A DNA stretch of 64,000 bases from Rhodovulum imhoffii (GTDB taxonomy: Bacteria; Pseudomonadota; Alphaproteobacteria; Rhodobacterales; Rhodobacteraceae): contig NZ_QAAA01000008.1 in NCBI RefSeq assembly GCF_003046545.1, positions 62,001-126,000 on the forward strand. Direction: 5' to 3'. Within the stretch, counting starts at the first letter, position 1; each line of letters starts with the position of its first letter. The notes under the pieces are model-generated. The model was not told where the DNA came from. It made no database searches and saw only the letters and a list, made by a program, of their open reading frames with translations. Shown in pieces: positions 43,445 through 52,727 of this stretch. The position numbers were made by a program, and so were the translations under genes.

Positions 43445-44859
43445 GCGGCACGCGCCTTGTCGTTGGCCCCTTCAACCGGGTGGAGGGCGATCTGGAGGTA
43501 CACCTGACGCTGTCCGGGGGCCGGGTTGCACGGGCAGAGGTAAACGCCCCCCTCTATCGCGGATTCGAAAGGATGCTTCGGGGGCGCCCGCCCAGCGACG
43601 CCCTGACCCTGACGCCACGCATCTGCGGGATCTGCTCGATCAGCCAGTCGGCAGCCGCAGCGCAGGCGCTGGCCGCCGCGGGGGCACACCGTCCCGCACC
43701 ACAGGGGGCACTGGTAACGGCCCTGATCCACGCGGTGGAGAACGCCGCCGATCACCTGACTCATTTCAATCTGTTCTTCATGCCCGATTTCGCCCGCCCC
43801 GCCTATGCCGCGCACCCGTGGCACGCCCGCGCGGTGGCGCGGTTCACGGCGATGGAGGGCGCCGCCCCGCGCGAAGTCCTCGAGGCGCGCGCGGCGCTGA
43901 TGCATGTCCTGGGCCTGCTGGCGGGTAAGTGGCCACATACGCTGGCGATTCAGCCCGGTGGCGTCACCCGCAGCCCGAGTGCGCGCGACAAGGTGCGCAT
44001 TCTCTCCAGCCTGCGCGCGTTCCGCCAATATCTGGAGCGCACCCTTTTCGGCGCCCCGCTGGAGGCATTCATTGCCCTGGATTCCCCCGCTGCGCTGCAA
44101 GGCTGGGACACCGGCGATGCCGGCCTGTTCATGGAGATCGCCGCCGATCTGGATCTTGACGCCCTGGGCCGCGGGGCCGGGCGCTACCTGTCCTTCGGAG
44201 CCTACGCCCTGACAGAAGGCCACGGCTTCGCGGCGGGACTGTGGAACGGGGCACCCGCGCCGCTGGAGCTGTCCGGCCTTGTCGAGGACACGGCCCATAG
44301 CTGGATGCTGGGTGGTCCGGCGCACCCTGCCTCCGGCCACACCGAGCCCGATGAGGATATGCGCGACGGGGCCTACAGCTGGTGCAAGGCCCCACGCCTG
44401 AACGGCCTGCCCTTTGAAACCGGCGCGCTGGCCCGGCAGGTGATCGACGGGCACCCCCTGGCGCGGGCCTTGGCGGGGGGTGGCGTTCTGGCCCGCGTTG
44501 CGGCACGGCTGCTGGAGCTGGCCCGAACACAGGTTCTGATGGAAGATCTCACCGCGCAAATCATGCCGAGCTCACGCTTCATGGCCCCCGCCCCGGATCT
44601 GCGGGACGGAGCAGGCGCAGGCCTGGTGGAGGCCGCGCGCGGCGCACTGGGGCATTGGGTGCGGGTGGAAGAGGGTCGCATCGCCTCTTACCAGATCATT
44701 GCGCCGACGACCTGGAACTTCAGCCCCCGCGACGGGGCCGGCACCCCCGGCCCGCTGGAAACCGCGCTGGAAGGCACCCCTGCGGACGAAGGGGCCACCC
44801 TTGCCGTTCAGCACATCGTGCGCTCCTTCGACCCCTGCATGGTCTGCACGGTGCACTGA
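43441..44859 (+). CDS. hupV: Regulatory [NiFe]-hydrogenase large subunit HupV
   Basis: The NiFe-site subunit of the sensor hydrogenase (HoxC type), 472 residues. The N-terminal nickel motif is LTPRICGICSISQS and the C-terminal one is DPCMVCTVH. The protein ends exactly on that histidine, so there is no C-terminal peptide for a protease to remove, a known trait of sensor hydrogenases. GPFNRVEGDLEVHL gives the usual RxEG start. Mature assembly still needs HypA-F. It overlaps hypF by one base. Confidence 0.94.
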   Translation: MSGTRLVVGPFNRVEGDLEVHLTLSGGRVARAEVNAPLYRGFERMLRGRPPSDALTLTPRICGICSISQSAAAAQALAAAGAHRPAPQGALVTALIHAVENAADHLTHFNLFFMPDFARPAYAAHPWHARAVARFTAMEGAAPREVLEARAALMHVLGLLAGKWPHTLAIQPGGVTRSPSARDKVRILSSLRAFRQYLERTLFGAPLEAFIALDSPAALQGWDTGDAGLFMEIAADLDLDALGRGAGRYLSFGAYALTEGHGFAAGLWNGAPAPLELSGLVEDTAHSWMLGGPAHPASGHTEPDEDMRDGAYSWCKAPRLNGLPFETGALARQVIDGHPLARALAGGGVLARVAARLLELARTQVLMEDLTAQIMPSSRFMAPAPDLRDGAGAGLVEAARGALGHWVRVEEGRIASYQIIAPTTWNFSPRDGAGTPGPLETALEGTPADEGATLAVQHIVRSFDPCMVCTVH

Positions 44860-47081
44860 TGGAAGGGCGTGAAATCCGGGTAAGGGGGCAGGTACAGGGT
44901 GTGGGGTTCCGGCCTTTCGTCTGGCTTCTGGCCGAAGATCTCGGGATACGGGGCGAGGTTCTCAACGATACCGAAGGGGTCCTGATCCGCGCCATCGGGG
45001 GGGATCTGAACCGCTTTCAGGCGGCGCTCCGGGAAAACCCGCCGCCGTTGGCGCGGGTTGATTCGGTAGAAAGCTGGCCGATCCGTTTTAGCGCCCTGCC
45101 CCGCGATTTCACCATCGCCCCAAGCGAGGGGAAAGGAGCGGAAACCCGTGTAACGCCCGATGCCGCCACCTGTCCGGCCTGCCTGGAAGAAACCCGGACA
45201 CAGGGGCGGCGGCAGGGCTATGCCTTCACCAACTGTACCCATTGCGGGCCACGCTTTTCGATCCTGACCGGGTTGCCTTACGACCGGGCGCAAACGACGA
45301 TGGCCGGGTTCGACATGTGCCCGGCCTGCCGGGCGGAATACGCAAACCCCGCCGACCGGCGCTTTCACGCGCAGCCCATCGCCTGCCCTGCCTGCGGACC
45401 CCGCCTGTGGATGGAACCTGCGGCAAAGGACCCGATCGCCGCCGCCGCGCGTTTGCTGGCCGGGGGCAAGGTCTTGGCGATCAAGGGGTTGGGCGGGTTT
45501 CATCTGGCCTGCGACGCCCGCGACGCCACCGCCGTGGACCTGTTGCGCCGCCGCAAGCACCGCCCGGCCAAGCCCTTTGCCCTGATGGCAACAGAGGCGA
45601 TTCTGCCCGGGTTTTGCGCACCGGATATGGCAGAGATCGCCCTGATGCGCGACCCCGCCGCGCCGGTGGTGCTGGTGCGCGCGACCGGCACACTGCCCGA
45701 CACCGTGGCGCCGGGGATGACACGGCTGGGGGTGATGCTGCCCTACACGCCGCTGCATCATCTGCTGCTGGAAGCGTTCGGCGGTCCGCTCGTAATGACC
45801 TCGGGCAATCTCTCCGGGGAGCCGCAGGTCATCGCCAATGACGAAGCCCGCAAAAAGCTCGGCCCGTTCGTGGATTCCTTTCTGATGCATGACCGGCCCA
45901 TTGCCCGCCGTCTCGATGACGGGGTGGAGTGCGCCAGCCCGCCAATGGTGCTGCGCCGGGCACGGGGGCGGGTGCCGGGTACGCTGCCGCTGCCCGAGGG
46001 GTTCGCCGACGCGCCACAGGTGCTGGCCCTCGGCGGGCAGATGAAAGGCGCGATCTGCCTGACGAAGAACGGCCAGGCCCTCCTGTCGCACCACCTTGGC
46101 ACGCTCGACGATGCGCTTTGCTGGGAAGCCTTTCGGCAGGCGCAGGAGGATTACGCCGCCCTTTTCGATCATCGTCCGGAGATCGTCGCCTGCGACACCC
46201 ATCCCGGCTATCGCACCACGGGTCTGGCGCCCTCACTGGGCCTGCCTGTAGAACATATACAGCACCACCACGCCCACCTTGCCGCCTGCCTGGCGGAGGC
46301 CCTCTGGCCGCTCGACGGCGGGCCCGTGGCCGGGATCATCCTGGATGGCACCGGCCTGGGAAGTGATGGCACCTTTTGGGGGGGGGAAGTTCTGCTGGGC
46401 GATTACCGAAGCGCGCGGCGGGTGGCGCATCTGGCCCCGGCGCCGCTGGCAGGGGGGGACATGGCCGCGCGGCAACCGTGGCGCAACCTCCTGGTGCGGC
46501 TGGATCAGGCGGGGCTTGGCGACCTGGCCGACAGGCTGCTGGCGGATTGCCCCCGCGACGCGCTGCGGGCCGCCACCAGGGCCGGGGTGAACGCGCCGCA
46601 AAGTTCCTCCGCCGGGCGGCTGTTCGATGCCTTCGCCGCCGGGCTGGGGCTTTGCCCCCTGGCCCAAACCTACGAGGGCGAAGCCGCGATGCGCCTGGAG
46701 GCGCTGGCCGAAGGTCATGACGCCCCGGCCTACCCGATGGGCAGAGCAGACGGCGTGATCGACCCCGCACCCCTGTTTGCCGCCTGGGCCGGGGAGCGCA
46801 CCACCCGCCCGCCGGGCGAGATGGCGGCCCGGTTCCACGCCGGTCTGGCCGGGGCCTTTGCACAAGAGGCCCGGAGCCTGGTGGAACGCGGGCAGGCCCG
46901 CGCCGTTGCCCTGTCGGGGGGGTGCTTTCAGAACGCGCGGTTGCTGGCGGCCACCCTGAAAGCCCTTGAGGGGGTGCCGGTTCTGGTGCATCGGCAGGTC
47001 CCGTCCAATGACGGGGGGTTGGCCCTGGGGCAAGCTGTCGCAGCGGCAGCCCGCCATCTGGAAAATTCGGAAACTCCCTGA
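44859..47081 (+). CDS. hypF: Carbamoyltransferase HypF
   Basis: HypF turns carbamoyl phosphate into the carbamoyl group that HypE converts to the cyanide ligands of the NiFe site. The 740-residue protein has an N-terminal acylphosphatase domain (EIRVRGQVQGVGFRPFVW), two zinc fingers (CPACLEE...CTHCGPR, CPACRAE...CPACGPR), a YrdC-like domain (KVLAIKGLGGFHLACDA, SGNLSGEPQVI) and a C-terminal Kae1-like domain (HHHAHLAACLAE, GIILDGTGLGSDG, LSGGCFQNARLL). It starts at the TGATG junction with hupV, within the sensor gene block rather than with hypCDE. Confidence 0.96.
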   Translation: MEGREIRVRGQVQGVGFRPFVWLLAEDLGIRGEVLNDTEGVLIRAIGGDLNRFQAALRENPPPLARVDSVESWPIRFSALPRDFTIAPSEGKGAETRVTPDAATCPACLEETRTQGRRQGYAFTNCTHCGPRFSILTGLPYDRAQTTMAGFDMCPACRAEYANPADRRFHAQPIACPACGPRLWMEPAAKDPIAAAARLLAGGKVLAIKGLGGFHLACDARDATAVDLLRRRKHRPAKPFALMATEAILPGFCAPDMAEIALMRDPAAPVVLVRATGTLPDTVAPGMTRLGVMLPYTPLHHLLLEAFGGPLVMTSGNLSGEPQVIANDEARKKLGPFVDSFLMHDRPIARRLDDGVECASPPMVLRRARGRVPGTLPLPEGFADAPQVLALGGQMKGAICLTKNGQALLSHHLGTLDDALCWEAFRQAQEDYAALFDHRPEIVACDTHPGYRTTGLAPSLGLPVEHIQHHHAHLAACLAEALWPLDGGPVAGIILDGTGLGSDGTFWGGEVLLGDYRSARRVAHLAPAPLAGGDMAARQPWRNLLVRLDQAGLGDLADRLLADCPRDALRAATRAGVNAPQSSSAGRLFDAFAAGLGLCPLAQTYEGEAAMRLEALAEGHDAPAYPMGRADGVIDPAPLFAAWAGERTTRPPGEMAARFHAGLAGAFAQEARSLVERGQARAVALSGGCFQNARLLAATLKALEGVPVLVHRQVPSNDGGLALGQAVAAAARHLENSETP

Positions 47082-47267
47082 CCGGACAGGCTGCCCGCCG
47101 GTAAGTCCGTTTCCGGATGCGGGTGCGGAAAAGCTCCGCAAATTCCGGCTTTTATATTGTTTTAAAAAGAAAAAACCTGCCGAGGGCCCAAAACGGCTTT
47201 TCTTTTGCCGTGCCCGGCGCCGCCTGATTGCATGGGGCCGGTAACACATTTGCAACGGGAGGCCCCC
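47082..47267 (+). promoter_or_regulatory. hupS upstream region
   Basis: The 186-base gap has a hairpin TGCGGA / TCCGCA (47124-47140), an A/T tract of about 30 bases (47148-47176) and a second hairpin ACGGC / GCCGT (47193-47211). In R. capsulatus the hupS promoter needs HupR and the bending protein IHF; the A/T tract could host IHF. The HupR site described there (TTG-N5-CAA) was not found in this gap, nor in about 160 bases of the hypF end. No sigma-54-type GG/GC element with proper spacing was found either. Confidence 0.5.
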
Positions 47268-48362
47268 TTGCCGGAAATCGAAACCTTCTACGACGTCATG
47301 CGCCGCCAAGGAATCACCCGGCGCAGCTTCATGAAATACTGCTCGCTGACGGCGGCCGCACTTGGGCTCGGGCCCAGCTTCGTCCCCAGGATCGCCCACG
47401 CGATGGAAACAAAGCCGCGCACCCCGGTCATCTGGGTGCACGGGCTGGAATGCACCTGCTGTTCGGAAAGCTTCATCCGGTCGGCCCATCCGCTGGCCAA
47501 GGATGTCGTGCTGTCGATGATCAGCCTCGATTACGACGATACGCTGATGGCGGCGGCCGGGCATCAGGCCGAGGCGGCCCTTCAGGACACGATCGACCGA
47601 TACAAGGGGAACTATATCCTCGCGGTGGAAGGGAACCCGCCGCTCAACGAGGATGGGATGTTCTGCATCGTCGGCGGCAAGCCTTTCGTGGAGCAGCTGC
47701 GCCATGCGGCCGAACACGCCAAGGCAATCATCAGCTGGGGCGCCTGCGCCTCGTATGGCTGTGTACAGGCCGCCGCGCCGAACCCCACGCGCGCGACTCC
47801 GGTGCACAAGGTCATCACCGACAAACCCATCATCAAGGTGCCCGGCTGCCCGCCGATCGCCGAGGTGATGACCGGCGTCATCACTTACATGCTGACCTTC
47901 GACCGCTTGCCGGAGCTGGATCGCCAGGGCCGCCCGGCGATGTTCTATTCCCAGCGGATTCACGACAAGTGCTATCGCCGCCCGCATTTCGATGCAGGTC
48001 AGTTCGTCGAGCAGTGGGACGACGAGTACGCCCGCAAAGGCTACTGTCTTTACAAGATGGGCTGCAAAGGTCCGACCACATACAATGCGTGTTCCACGAT
48101 CCGCTGGAACGAGGGTGTCAGCTTCCCCATCCAGTCCGGCCATGGCTGCATCGGCTGCTCCGAGGACGGGTTCTGGGACCAGGGAGGTTTCTACGACCGG
48201 CTGACAAAGGTCAACGCGTTCGGAATCGAGGCCAACGCCGACAAGATCGGCGCGACTGCCGCAGGCGTCCTCGGGGCGGGGATCGCCCTGCACGTGGCTG
48301 CCAGCGCGCTCAAGAGTGCCCAGAAGAAAACCGAAGACAACAAGACAAAAGAGGAGGCCTGA
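47268..48362 (+). CDS. hupS: Uptake [NiFe]-hydrogenase small subunit HupS
   Basis: The Fe-S subunit of the membrane-bound uptake hydrogenase, 364 residues. A Tat signal is clear (RRSFMK at 18-23, cleavage after AHA at 45). Cluster cysteines appear in [58 protein letters not shown] and [14 protein letters not shown] hydrophobic C-terminal helix ([18 protein letters not shown]) anchors it. Translation is placed at TTG with a GGGAGG site, giving [11 protein letters not shown], the normal N-terminus; an ATG 12 codons upstream would add a non-conserved leader. It pairs with HupL and HupC. Confidence 0.96.
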   Translation: MPEIETFYDVMRRQGITRRSFMKYCSLTAAALGLGPSFVPRIAHAMETKPRTPVIWVHGLECTCCSESFIRSAHPLAKDVVLSMISLDYDDTLMAAAGHQAEAALQDTIDRYKGNYILAVEGNPPLNEDGMFCIVGGKPFVEQLRHAAEHAKAIISWGACASYGCVQAAAPNPTRATPVHKVITDKPIIKVPGCPPIAEVMTGVITYMLTFDRLPELDRQGRPAMFYSQRIHDKCYRRPHFDAGQFVEQWDDEYARKGYCLYKMGCKGPTTYNACSTIRWNEGVSFPIQSGHGCIGCSEDGFWDQGGFYDRLTKVNAFGIEANADKIGATAAGVLGAGIALHVAASALKSAQKKTEDNKTKEEA

Positions 48363-48365
48363 TAG

Positions 48366-50156
48366 ATGGCGACCACTCCGAACGGCTTTGACCTCGACAC
48401 CAGCGGTCAGCGTATCGTCGTCGACCCGGTCACCCGCATCGAAGGGCACATGCGGTGCGAAGTGAATGTCGACGAATCGGGTATCATTCGCAACGCTGTC
48501 TCCACCGGCACAATGTGGCGCGGTCTGGAGGTGATCCTCAAGGGCCGCGACCCGCGCGACGCCTGGGCCTTCACCGAAAGAATCTGCGGGGTCTGCACCG
48601 GCACACACGCCCTGACCAGCGTGCGCGCCGTCGAGGACGCGCTGGGGATTTCCATCCCCGACAACGCGAACTCGATCCGTAACATCATGCAGCTGAACCT
48701 TCAGGTTCACGACCACATCGTGCATTTCTACCATCTGCATGCACTGGATTGGGTCAACCCGGTCAATGCCCTGCGCGCCGACCCCAAGGCCACCAGTGAA
48801 CTGCAACAGGCCGTCAGCCCCAACCATCCGCTCTCCAGCCCCGGTTATTTCCGGGACGTGCAGAACCGGTTGAAGAAATTCGTGGAATCCGGGCAACTGG
48901 GCCTGTTCAAGAACGGCTATTGGGATAACCCCGCCTATCTTCTGCCGCCCGAAGCCGACCTGATGGCAACCACGCATTACCTGGAGGCGCTGGATCTTCA
49001 GAAAGAGGTGGTCAAGATTCACACCATCTTCGGCGGCAAAAACCCTCACCCCAACTGGCTGGTTGGCGGCGTTCCCTGCCCGATCAACGTCCATTCCACG
49101 GGCGCGGTCGGGGCGATCAACATGGAACGGCTGAACATGGTCAGTTCCATCGTGGACCAGTGCATCGCCTTCGTGAACAATGTCTACATCCCCGATGTTG
49201 TCGCGATCGGCGGGTTCTACCGCAACTGGCTTTACGGGGGCGGACTGTCCGGTCAGGCGGTTCTGGCCTATGGCGACATCCCCGAACATCCCAACGATTT
49301 CTCCGCCGGGCAGCTTCACCTGCCGCGCGGAGCGATCGTCAACGGCAATCTCAACGAGGTCCACGACGTCGATGTCCGCGACCCGGAGCAGATTCAGGAA
49401 TTCGTGGATCACTCCTGGTATACCTACGGTGAGCCGGGCAAGGGCCTGCACCCTTGGGACGGCGTCACCGAACCGAAATACGAGCTGGGACCGAACGCCA
49501 AGGGCACCAAAACCAACATCGAAGCCCTGGACGAGGCGGCGAAATACAGCTGGATCAAGGCGCCCCGCTGGAAAGGCCACGCGATGGAGGTCGGCCCGCT
49601 GGCGCGTTATATCGTTGGGTATGCCAAGGGCCACGAGGACATCAAGAACCAGGTCAACGGGCTTTTGCGTACCATGAACCTGCCGGTATCGGCGCTGTTT
49701 TCCACGCTGGGGCGCACCGCCGCCCGCGCGCTGGAGGCCGAATACTGCGCCCGCCTGCAAAAGCATTTCTTCGACAAGCTGGTAACCAATATCCGCAACG
49801 GCGACGAATCCACCGCCAATGTCGAGAAATGGGATCCAAAGACCTGGCCCAAGGAGGCCATGGGCGTCGGCATGACAGAGGCCCCCCGAGGCGCTTTGGG
49901 CCATTGGATCAAGATCAAGGACGGTCGGATCGAAAACTACCAGTGCGTGGTCCCCACGACCTGGAACGGCAGCCCGCGGGATACTGCCGGCAACATTGGG
50001 GCCTTCGAGGCGTCCTTGATGAACACGAAGATGGAACGCCCCGAAGAACCCGTCGAAATCCTGCGCACGCTGCACAGCTTCGATCCCTGTCTTGCCTGCT
50101 CGACCCATGTCATGGCACCCGACGGACAGGAACTTTCGACCGTCAAGGTGCGCTGA
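48366..50156 (+). CDS. hupL: Uptake [NiFe]-hydrogenase large subunit HupL
   Basis: The catalytic subunit that splits H2, 596 residues. Nickel ligands lie in [14 protein letters not shown] near residue 80 and in DPCLACSTH (Cys575, Cys578). Fifteen residues follow His581 ([15 protein letters not shown]), the peptide that HupD must remove once nickel is in place. DPVTRIEGH gives the family's N-terminal block. HupL crosses the membrane bound to HupS through the Tat signal of the small subunit. It is four bases after hupS and precedes hupE. Confidence 0.97.
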   Translation: MATTPNGFDLDTSGQRIVVDPVTRIEGHMRCEVNVDESGIIRNAVSTGTMWRGLEVILKGRDPRDAWAFTERICGVCTGTHALTSVRAVEDALGISIPDNANSIRNIMQLNLQVHDHIVHFYHLHALDWVNPVNALRADPKATSELQQAVSPNHPLSSPGYFRDVQNRLKKFVESGQLGLFKNGYWDNPAYLLPPEADLMATTHYLEALDLQKEVVKIHTIFGGKNPHPNWLVGGVPCPINVHSTGAVGAINMERLNMVSSIVDQCIAFVNNVYIPDVVAIGGFYRNWLYGGGLSGQAVLAYGDIPEHPNDFSAGQLHLPRGAIVNGNLNEVHDVDVRDPEQIQEFVDHSWYTYGEPGKGLHPWDGVTEPKYELGPNAKGTKTNIEALDEAAKYSWIKAPRWKGHAMEVGPLARYIVGYAKGHEDIKNQVNGLLRTMNLPVSALFSTLGRTAARALEAEYCARLQKHFFDKLVTNIRNGDESTANVEKWDPKTWPKEAMGVGMTEAPRGALGHWIKIKDGRIENYQCVVPTTWNGSPRDTAGNIGAFEASLMNTKMERPEEPVEILRTLHSFDPCLACSTHVMAPDGQELSTVKVR

Positions 50157-50167
50157 GGGAGGAAACA

Positions 50168-50737
50168 ATGAAGAAACTTGCACTCACAGCTGCTTTCACC
50201 GCCCTAGCGGGGCCGGCACTGGCCCATACCGGGCACGGGGCCGGGGGGGCCGTTTCCGGGCTTTTGCATCCGCTGGGCGGCGCAGATCACCTGTTGGCCA
50301 TGCTGGCTGTCGGGTTGTGGTCGGGCTTCGTACTGGCGCACCGGGTCTGGCGCGGGGCCGCGGTGTTCATGGCGGCGATGGCGCTGGGCGCCCTTGCCGC
50401 ATGGAGCGGCCTGACCCTGCCGGGTCTCGAGGCCGGGATCCTTGGCTCGGTGGTTCTGTTCGGGCTGCTGACGCTGGCCGCCCGCCCTGGCCAGGGGCGC
50501 GCCGTCACGGCGGCATCTCTGGCGGCGATCGGCGGGTTTGCCCTGTTCCACGGGCAGGCCCACGCCCTGGAGGCCACGGGAAGCGCCCTGCCCTACCTTG
50601 CGGGGGTTCTGGCCGCAACCGGAGCCCTGCATCTTGCCGGCATCGGCCTTGCCCGGACGATTTCCGGGCGGCTGGCCGTGCAGCAGGCGCTTGGCGTTGG
50701 CATCGCGCTTTCGGGCGTGGCGCTGGCCATGACCTGA
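50168..50737 (+). CDS. hupE: HupE/UreJ-family nickel permease-like protein
   Basis: A 189-residue membrane protein of the HupE/UreJ family, with an N-terminal signal (KKLALTAAFTALAGPALAHTGHG) and about six helices. The family motif H-P-x-x-G-x-D-H is present as LLHPLGGADHLLAMLAVG, and FHGQAHALEA is the other conserved histidine segment. Such proteins carry out facilitated Ni2+ entry for hydrogenase or urease. A GGAGG ribosome binding site precedes it. Its place between hupL and hupC is unusual; in the Rhizobium cluster hupE follows hupD. Confidence 0.9.
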   Translation: MKKLALTAAFTALAGPALAHTGHGAGGAVSGLLHPLGGADHLLAMLAVGLWSGFVLAHRVWRGAAVFMAAMALGALAAWSGLTLPGLEAGILGSVVLFGLLTLAARPGQGRAVTAASLAAIGGFALFHGQAHALEATGSALPYLAGVLAATGALHLAGIGLARTISGRLAVQQALGVGIALSGVALAMT

Positions 50738-50747
50738 GGGCACCGCC

Positions 50748-51527
50748 ATGAGCCAGAGAACCAAACCCCATCATACGCTCGAAGATTACCTTCCGATGGA
50801 AGCTTCGCGCCTGACCGGAGACGCCACGGCGAAGGATCTGGAAAGCATCCGCCTGCGCACGGCGGTCTATGTCTACGAAGTGCCGGTGCGCATCTGGCAT
50901 TGGGTCAACGCCGCGGCAATCCTGGTCCTGGCGATCACGGGCTATCTTATCGGCTCGCCCCCGCCGACGATGGAGATCGGCGAGGCCACCAACCAGTTCG
51001 TGTTCGGCTATATCCGCTTTGCGCATTTCACTGCGGGCATGATCCTGACGATCGGGTTCTTCGCGCGCATCTACTGGGCCTTCGCGGGCAATTCGCACGC
51101 CCGGCAGATGTTTTATGTCCCGGTCTGGAACCCGCGCTGGTGGAAAGAGCTTCTCTACGAGGTCCGGTGGTATTTCTTCCTCGAAAAGGAACCGAAGAAG
51201 TTCGTCGGCCACAATCCGCTGGCCCATCTTGCGATGTTCTGCTTCATCACGCTGGGAATGACCTTCATGATCATCACCGGCTTTGCCCTCTATGCAGAGG
51301 GCGCCGGCCAGGGCAGCTTCTTCGACGGCGCCTTCGGCTGGGTGCTGGGGCTTGTCGGCAATTCCCAAAGGCTGCATACGCTGCACCACCTGGGAATGTG
51401 GGCGATCCTCATCTTCGTGATCATCCACGTCTATGCCGCGATCCGCGAAGACATCATGTCCCGTCAGTCGATGCTGACGACGATCGTGTCCGGCTGGCGC
51501 AGCTTCAGGGACAACCGTCCGAATTGA
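50748..51527 (+). CDS. hupC: Hydrogenase cytochrome b subunit HupC
   Basis: A 259-residue diheme cytochrome b that anchors the hydrogenase and passes electrons to the quinone pool. There are four helices with the heme histidines in VRIWHWVNAAAILVL, IRFAHFTAGMILTIG and HTLHHLGMWAILIFVIIHVYAAI. A long N-terminal cytoplasmic segment precedes them. It is the last gene of the structural part; two terminator-like hairpins follow, and then an AT-rich gap before hupD. Confidence 0.95.
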   Translation: MSQRTKPHHTLEDYLPMEASRLTGDATAKDLESIRLRTAVYVYEVPVRIWHWVNAAAILVLAITGYLIGSPPPTMEIGEATNQFVFGYIRFAHFTAGMILTIGFFARIYWAFAGNSHARQMFYVPVWNPRWWKELLYEVRWYFFLEKEPKKFVGHNPLAHLAMFCFITLGMTFMIITGFALYAEGAGQGSFFDGAFGWVLGLVGNSQRLHTLHHLGMWAILIFVIIHVYAAIREDIMSRQSMLTTIVSGWRSFRDNRPN

Positions 51528-51536
51528 GGCTGCCGG

Positions 51537-51591
51537 GGCGCGGGCCGACCTCCCAGGCCCGCGCCATATGCAATATAAGTTTGCATTTTTT
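51537..51591 (+). terminator. Tandem terminator-like hairpins after hupC
   Basis: The first is a perfect 10-base stem, GGCGCGGGCC (51537-51546) / GGCCCGCGCC (51556-51565). The second is ATGCAA (51568-51573) / TTGCAT (51581-51586) and runs into six T in a row (51586-51591). The second has the form of an intrinsic terminator. They come 9 and 40 bases after the hupC stop. Confidence 0.65.
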
Positions 51592-51781
51592 AATAAAAGT
51601 GGAATCTTACTTTTCAATAAAGCAGCACTCCAATACCGCATGTTCTGATTTTTAAATTTAAAATCAATCGTATGCAAAATGTCGCACCCCAATACAAATT
51701 CTGGCTTCTGAAACCGGGTGTAAGATTTACTGTCGGTTTTCAAGAAGGGCGCAAGCCCTACTGCCACAGCAGGGAGGCAAG
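51592..51781 (+). promoter_or_regulatory. AT-rich hupD leader with inverted repeats and hairpins
   Basis: A 190-base region far richer in A/T than its surroundings. It holds AAAAGT / ACTTTT with an 8-base loop (51595-51614), and TGATTTT / AAAATCA with a 7-base spacer (51646-51666), a possible operator. Nearer the gene are two adjacent hairpins: AGGGC-GCAA-GCCCT (51746-51759, a GNRA-type loop) and CTGC-CACA-GCAG (51761-51772), the second touching the AGGGAGG ribosome binding site. This looks like a promoter and structured leader for the maturation genes. Confidence 0.5.
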
Positions 51782-52402
51782 ATGGCATACGTACCCCCCC
51801 GCCGCGTGCTGATTCTGGGCATCGGCAATGTCCTGTGGGCCGACGAAGGCTTTGGCCCGCGCTGCATCGAAACCCTGGCGGCACGCTACGCCTTCCCCGA
51901 CCATGTAAAGCTGCTCGACGGCGGGACGCAGGGTCTCTATCTGCTGCCCTTCCTCGAAGACGCGGATGACCTTCTCATCTTCGACGCCGTGGATTACGGC
52001 CTTGAGCCCGGCACGGTGAAAACCCTCCGGGACGACGATGTCCCCGCATTTCTCGGCGCGAAAAAGATGAGCCTGCACCAGACGGGTTTTCAGGATGTCC
52101 TGGCCACGGCGGACCTGAAGGGCTGCCGGCCCGAGCGCATTACCCTGATCGGCTGCCAGCCGGCGGAACTGGAAGATTACGGCGGCGGCCTGCGCCCCGT
52201 CGTTTCGGAACGGATCGGCACGGTAATCGATCTTGCCATCGCCGAACTGGCCGCGTGGGGCGTGGATGCTCAGGCCGGGCAAAGCAACGGCGCGGATCTG
52301 GCGGACCCCTCGATCCGTCGTGACGCATACGAAGCCGGACGCCCTTCGGCCCGGACGGCTTGCCGCATCGGCGATGACCGGTTCTTTCCGGGGGCGGACT
52401 GA
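51782..52402 (+). CDS. hupD: Hydrogenase maturation endopeptidase HupD
   Basis: HupD cuts the C-terminal peptide from HupL after nickel insertion. The 206-residue protein has [22 protein letters not shown] (with the nickel-binding Glu), [10 protein letters not shown] (with Asp) and [12 protein letters not shown] (with His). It is preceded by AGGGAGG and a structured leader, and starts the maturation gene group. It overlaps hupF by one base. Sequence specificity for HupL is inferred, because HupV has nothing to be cut. Confidence 0.95.
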   Translation: MAYVPPRRVLILGIGNVLWADEGFGPRCIETLAARYAFPDHVKLLDGGTQGLYLLPFLEDADDLLIFDAVDYGLEPGTVKTLRDDDVPAFLGAKKMSLHQTGFQDVLATADLKGCRPERITLIGCQPAELEDYGGGLRPVVSERIGTVIDLAIAELAAWGVDAQAGQSNGADLADPSIRRDAYEAGRPSARTACRIGDDRFFPGAD

Positions 52403-52722
52403 TGTGTATCGGCCTGCCTCTTCGGATCGACGCCATCGACGGCATCGCCGGAACCGCGCGGGAGGACGACCGGACCGTTCTGGTCGACCTGTCGCTGACC
52501 CCGGACGCCCGCCCCGGCGACTGGGTGCTGACCTTTCTGGGCGCCGCGCGCGAGGTCATCTCCGCCGAGACCGCGCAAAAGATATCGGCCGCCCTGGCAG
52601 GCTTGCGCGCCGCGATGCAGGGCGGCGACCCCGGAGATGCCTTCGCGGATATTGACGCCCGTGCGCCTGCGCTTCCCCCCCATCTTCAGGCCGCGCTGGA
52701 CGCGGGCAAAGCCCAAGGATAA
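52402..52722 (+). CDS. hupF: HypC-like hydrogenase chaperone HupF
   Basis: A 106-residue HypC/HupF-family chaperone that begins MCIGLPLRI, with the N-terminal Cys after Met that is essential in HypC. It is longer than HypC by a C-terminal extension (residues ~75-106). In Rhizobium HupF protects HupL from oxygen during assembly. It starts at a TGATG junction with hupD and is followed by hupG. Confidence 0.92.
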   Translation: MCIGLPLRIDAIDGIAGTAREDDRTVLVDLSLTPDARPGDWVLTFLGAAREVISAETAQKISAALAGLRAAMQGGDPGDAFADIDARAPALPPHLQAALDAGKAQG

Positions 52723-52727
52723 CCGCC

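Noticed and set aside
47161-47240. Sigma-54 promoter before hupS
   Set aside because: GG and GC dinucleotides occur, but none with the required 10-base spacing and flanking consensus.
47232-47267. ATG start of hupS upstream of the chosen TTG
   Set aside because: It would add 12 residues not found in HupS proteins; the TTG has a GGGAGG site and gives the usual N-terminus.
46233-50183. A very long open frame antisense to hypF, hupS and hupL
   Set aside because: It is antisense to genes with full sets of conserved motifs, has no domain signature, and such frames are expected in GC-rich DNA with strong third-position bias.
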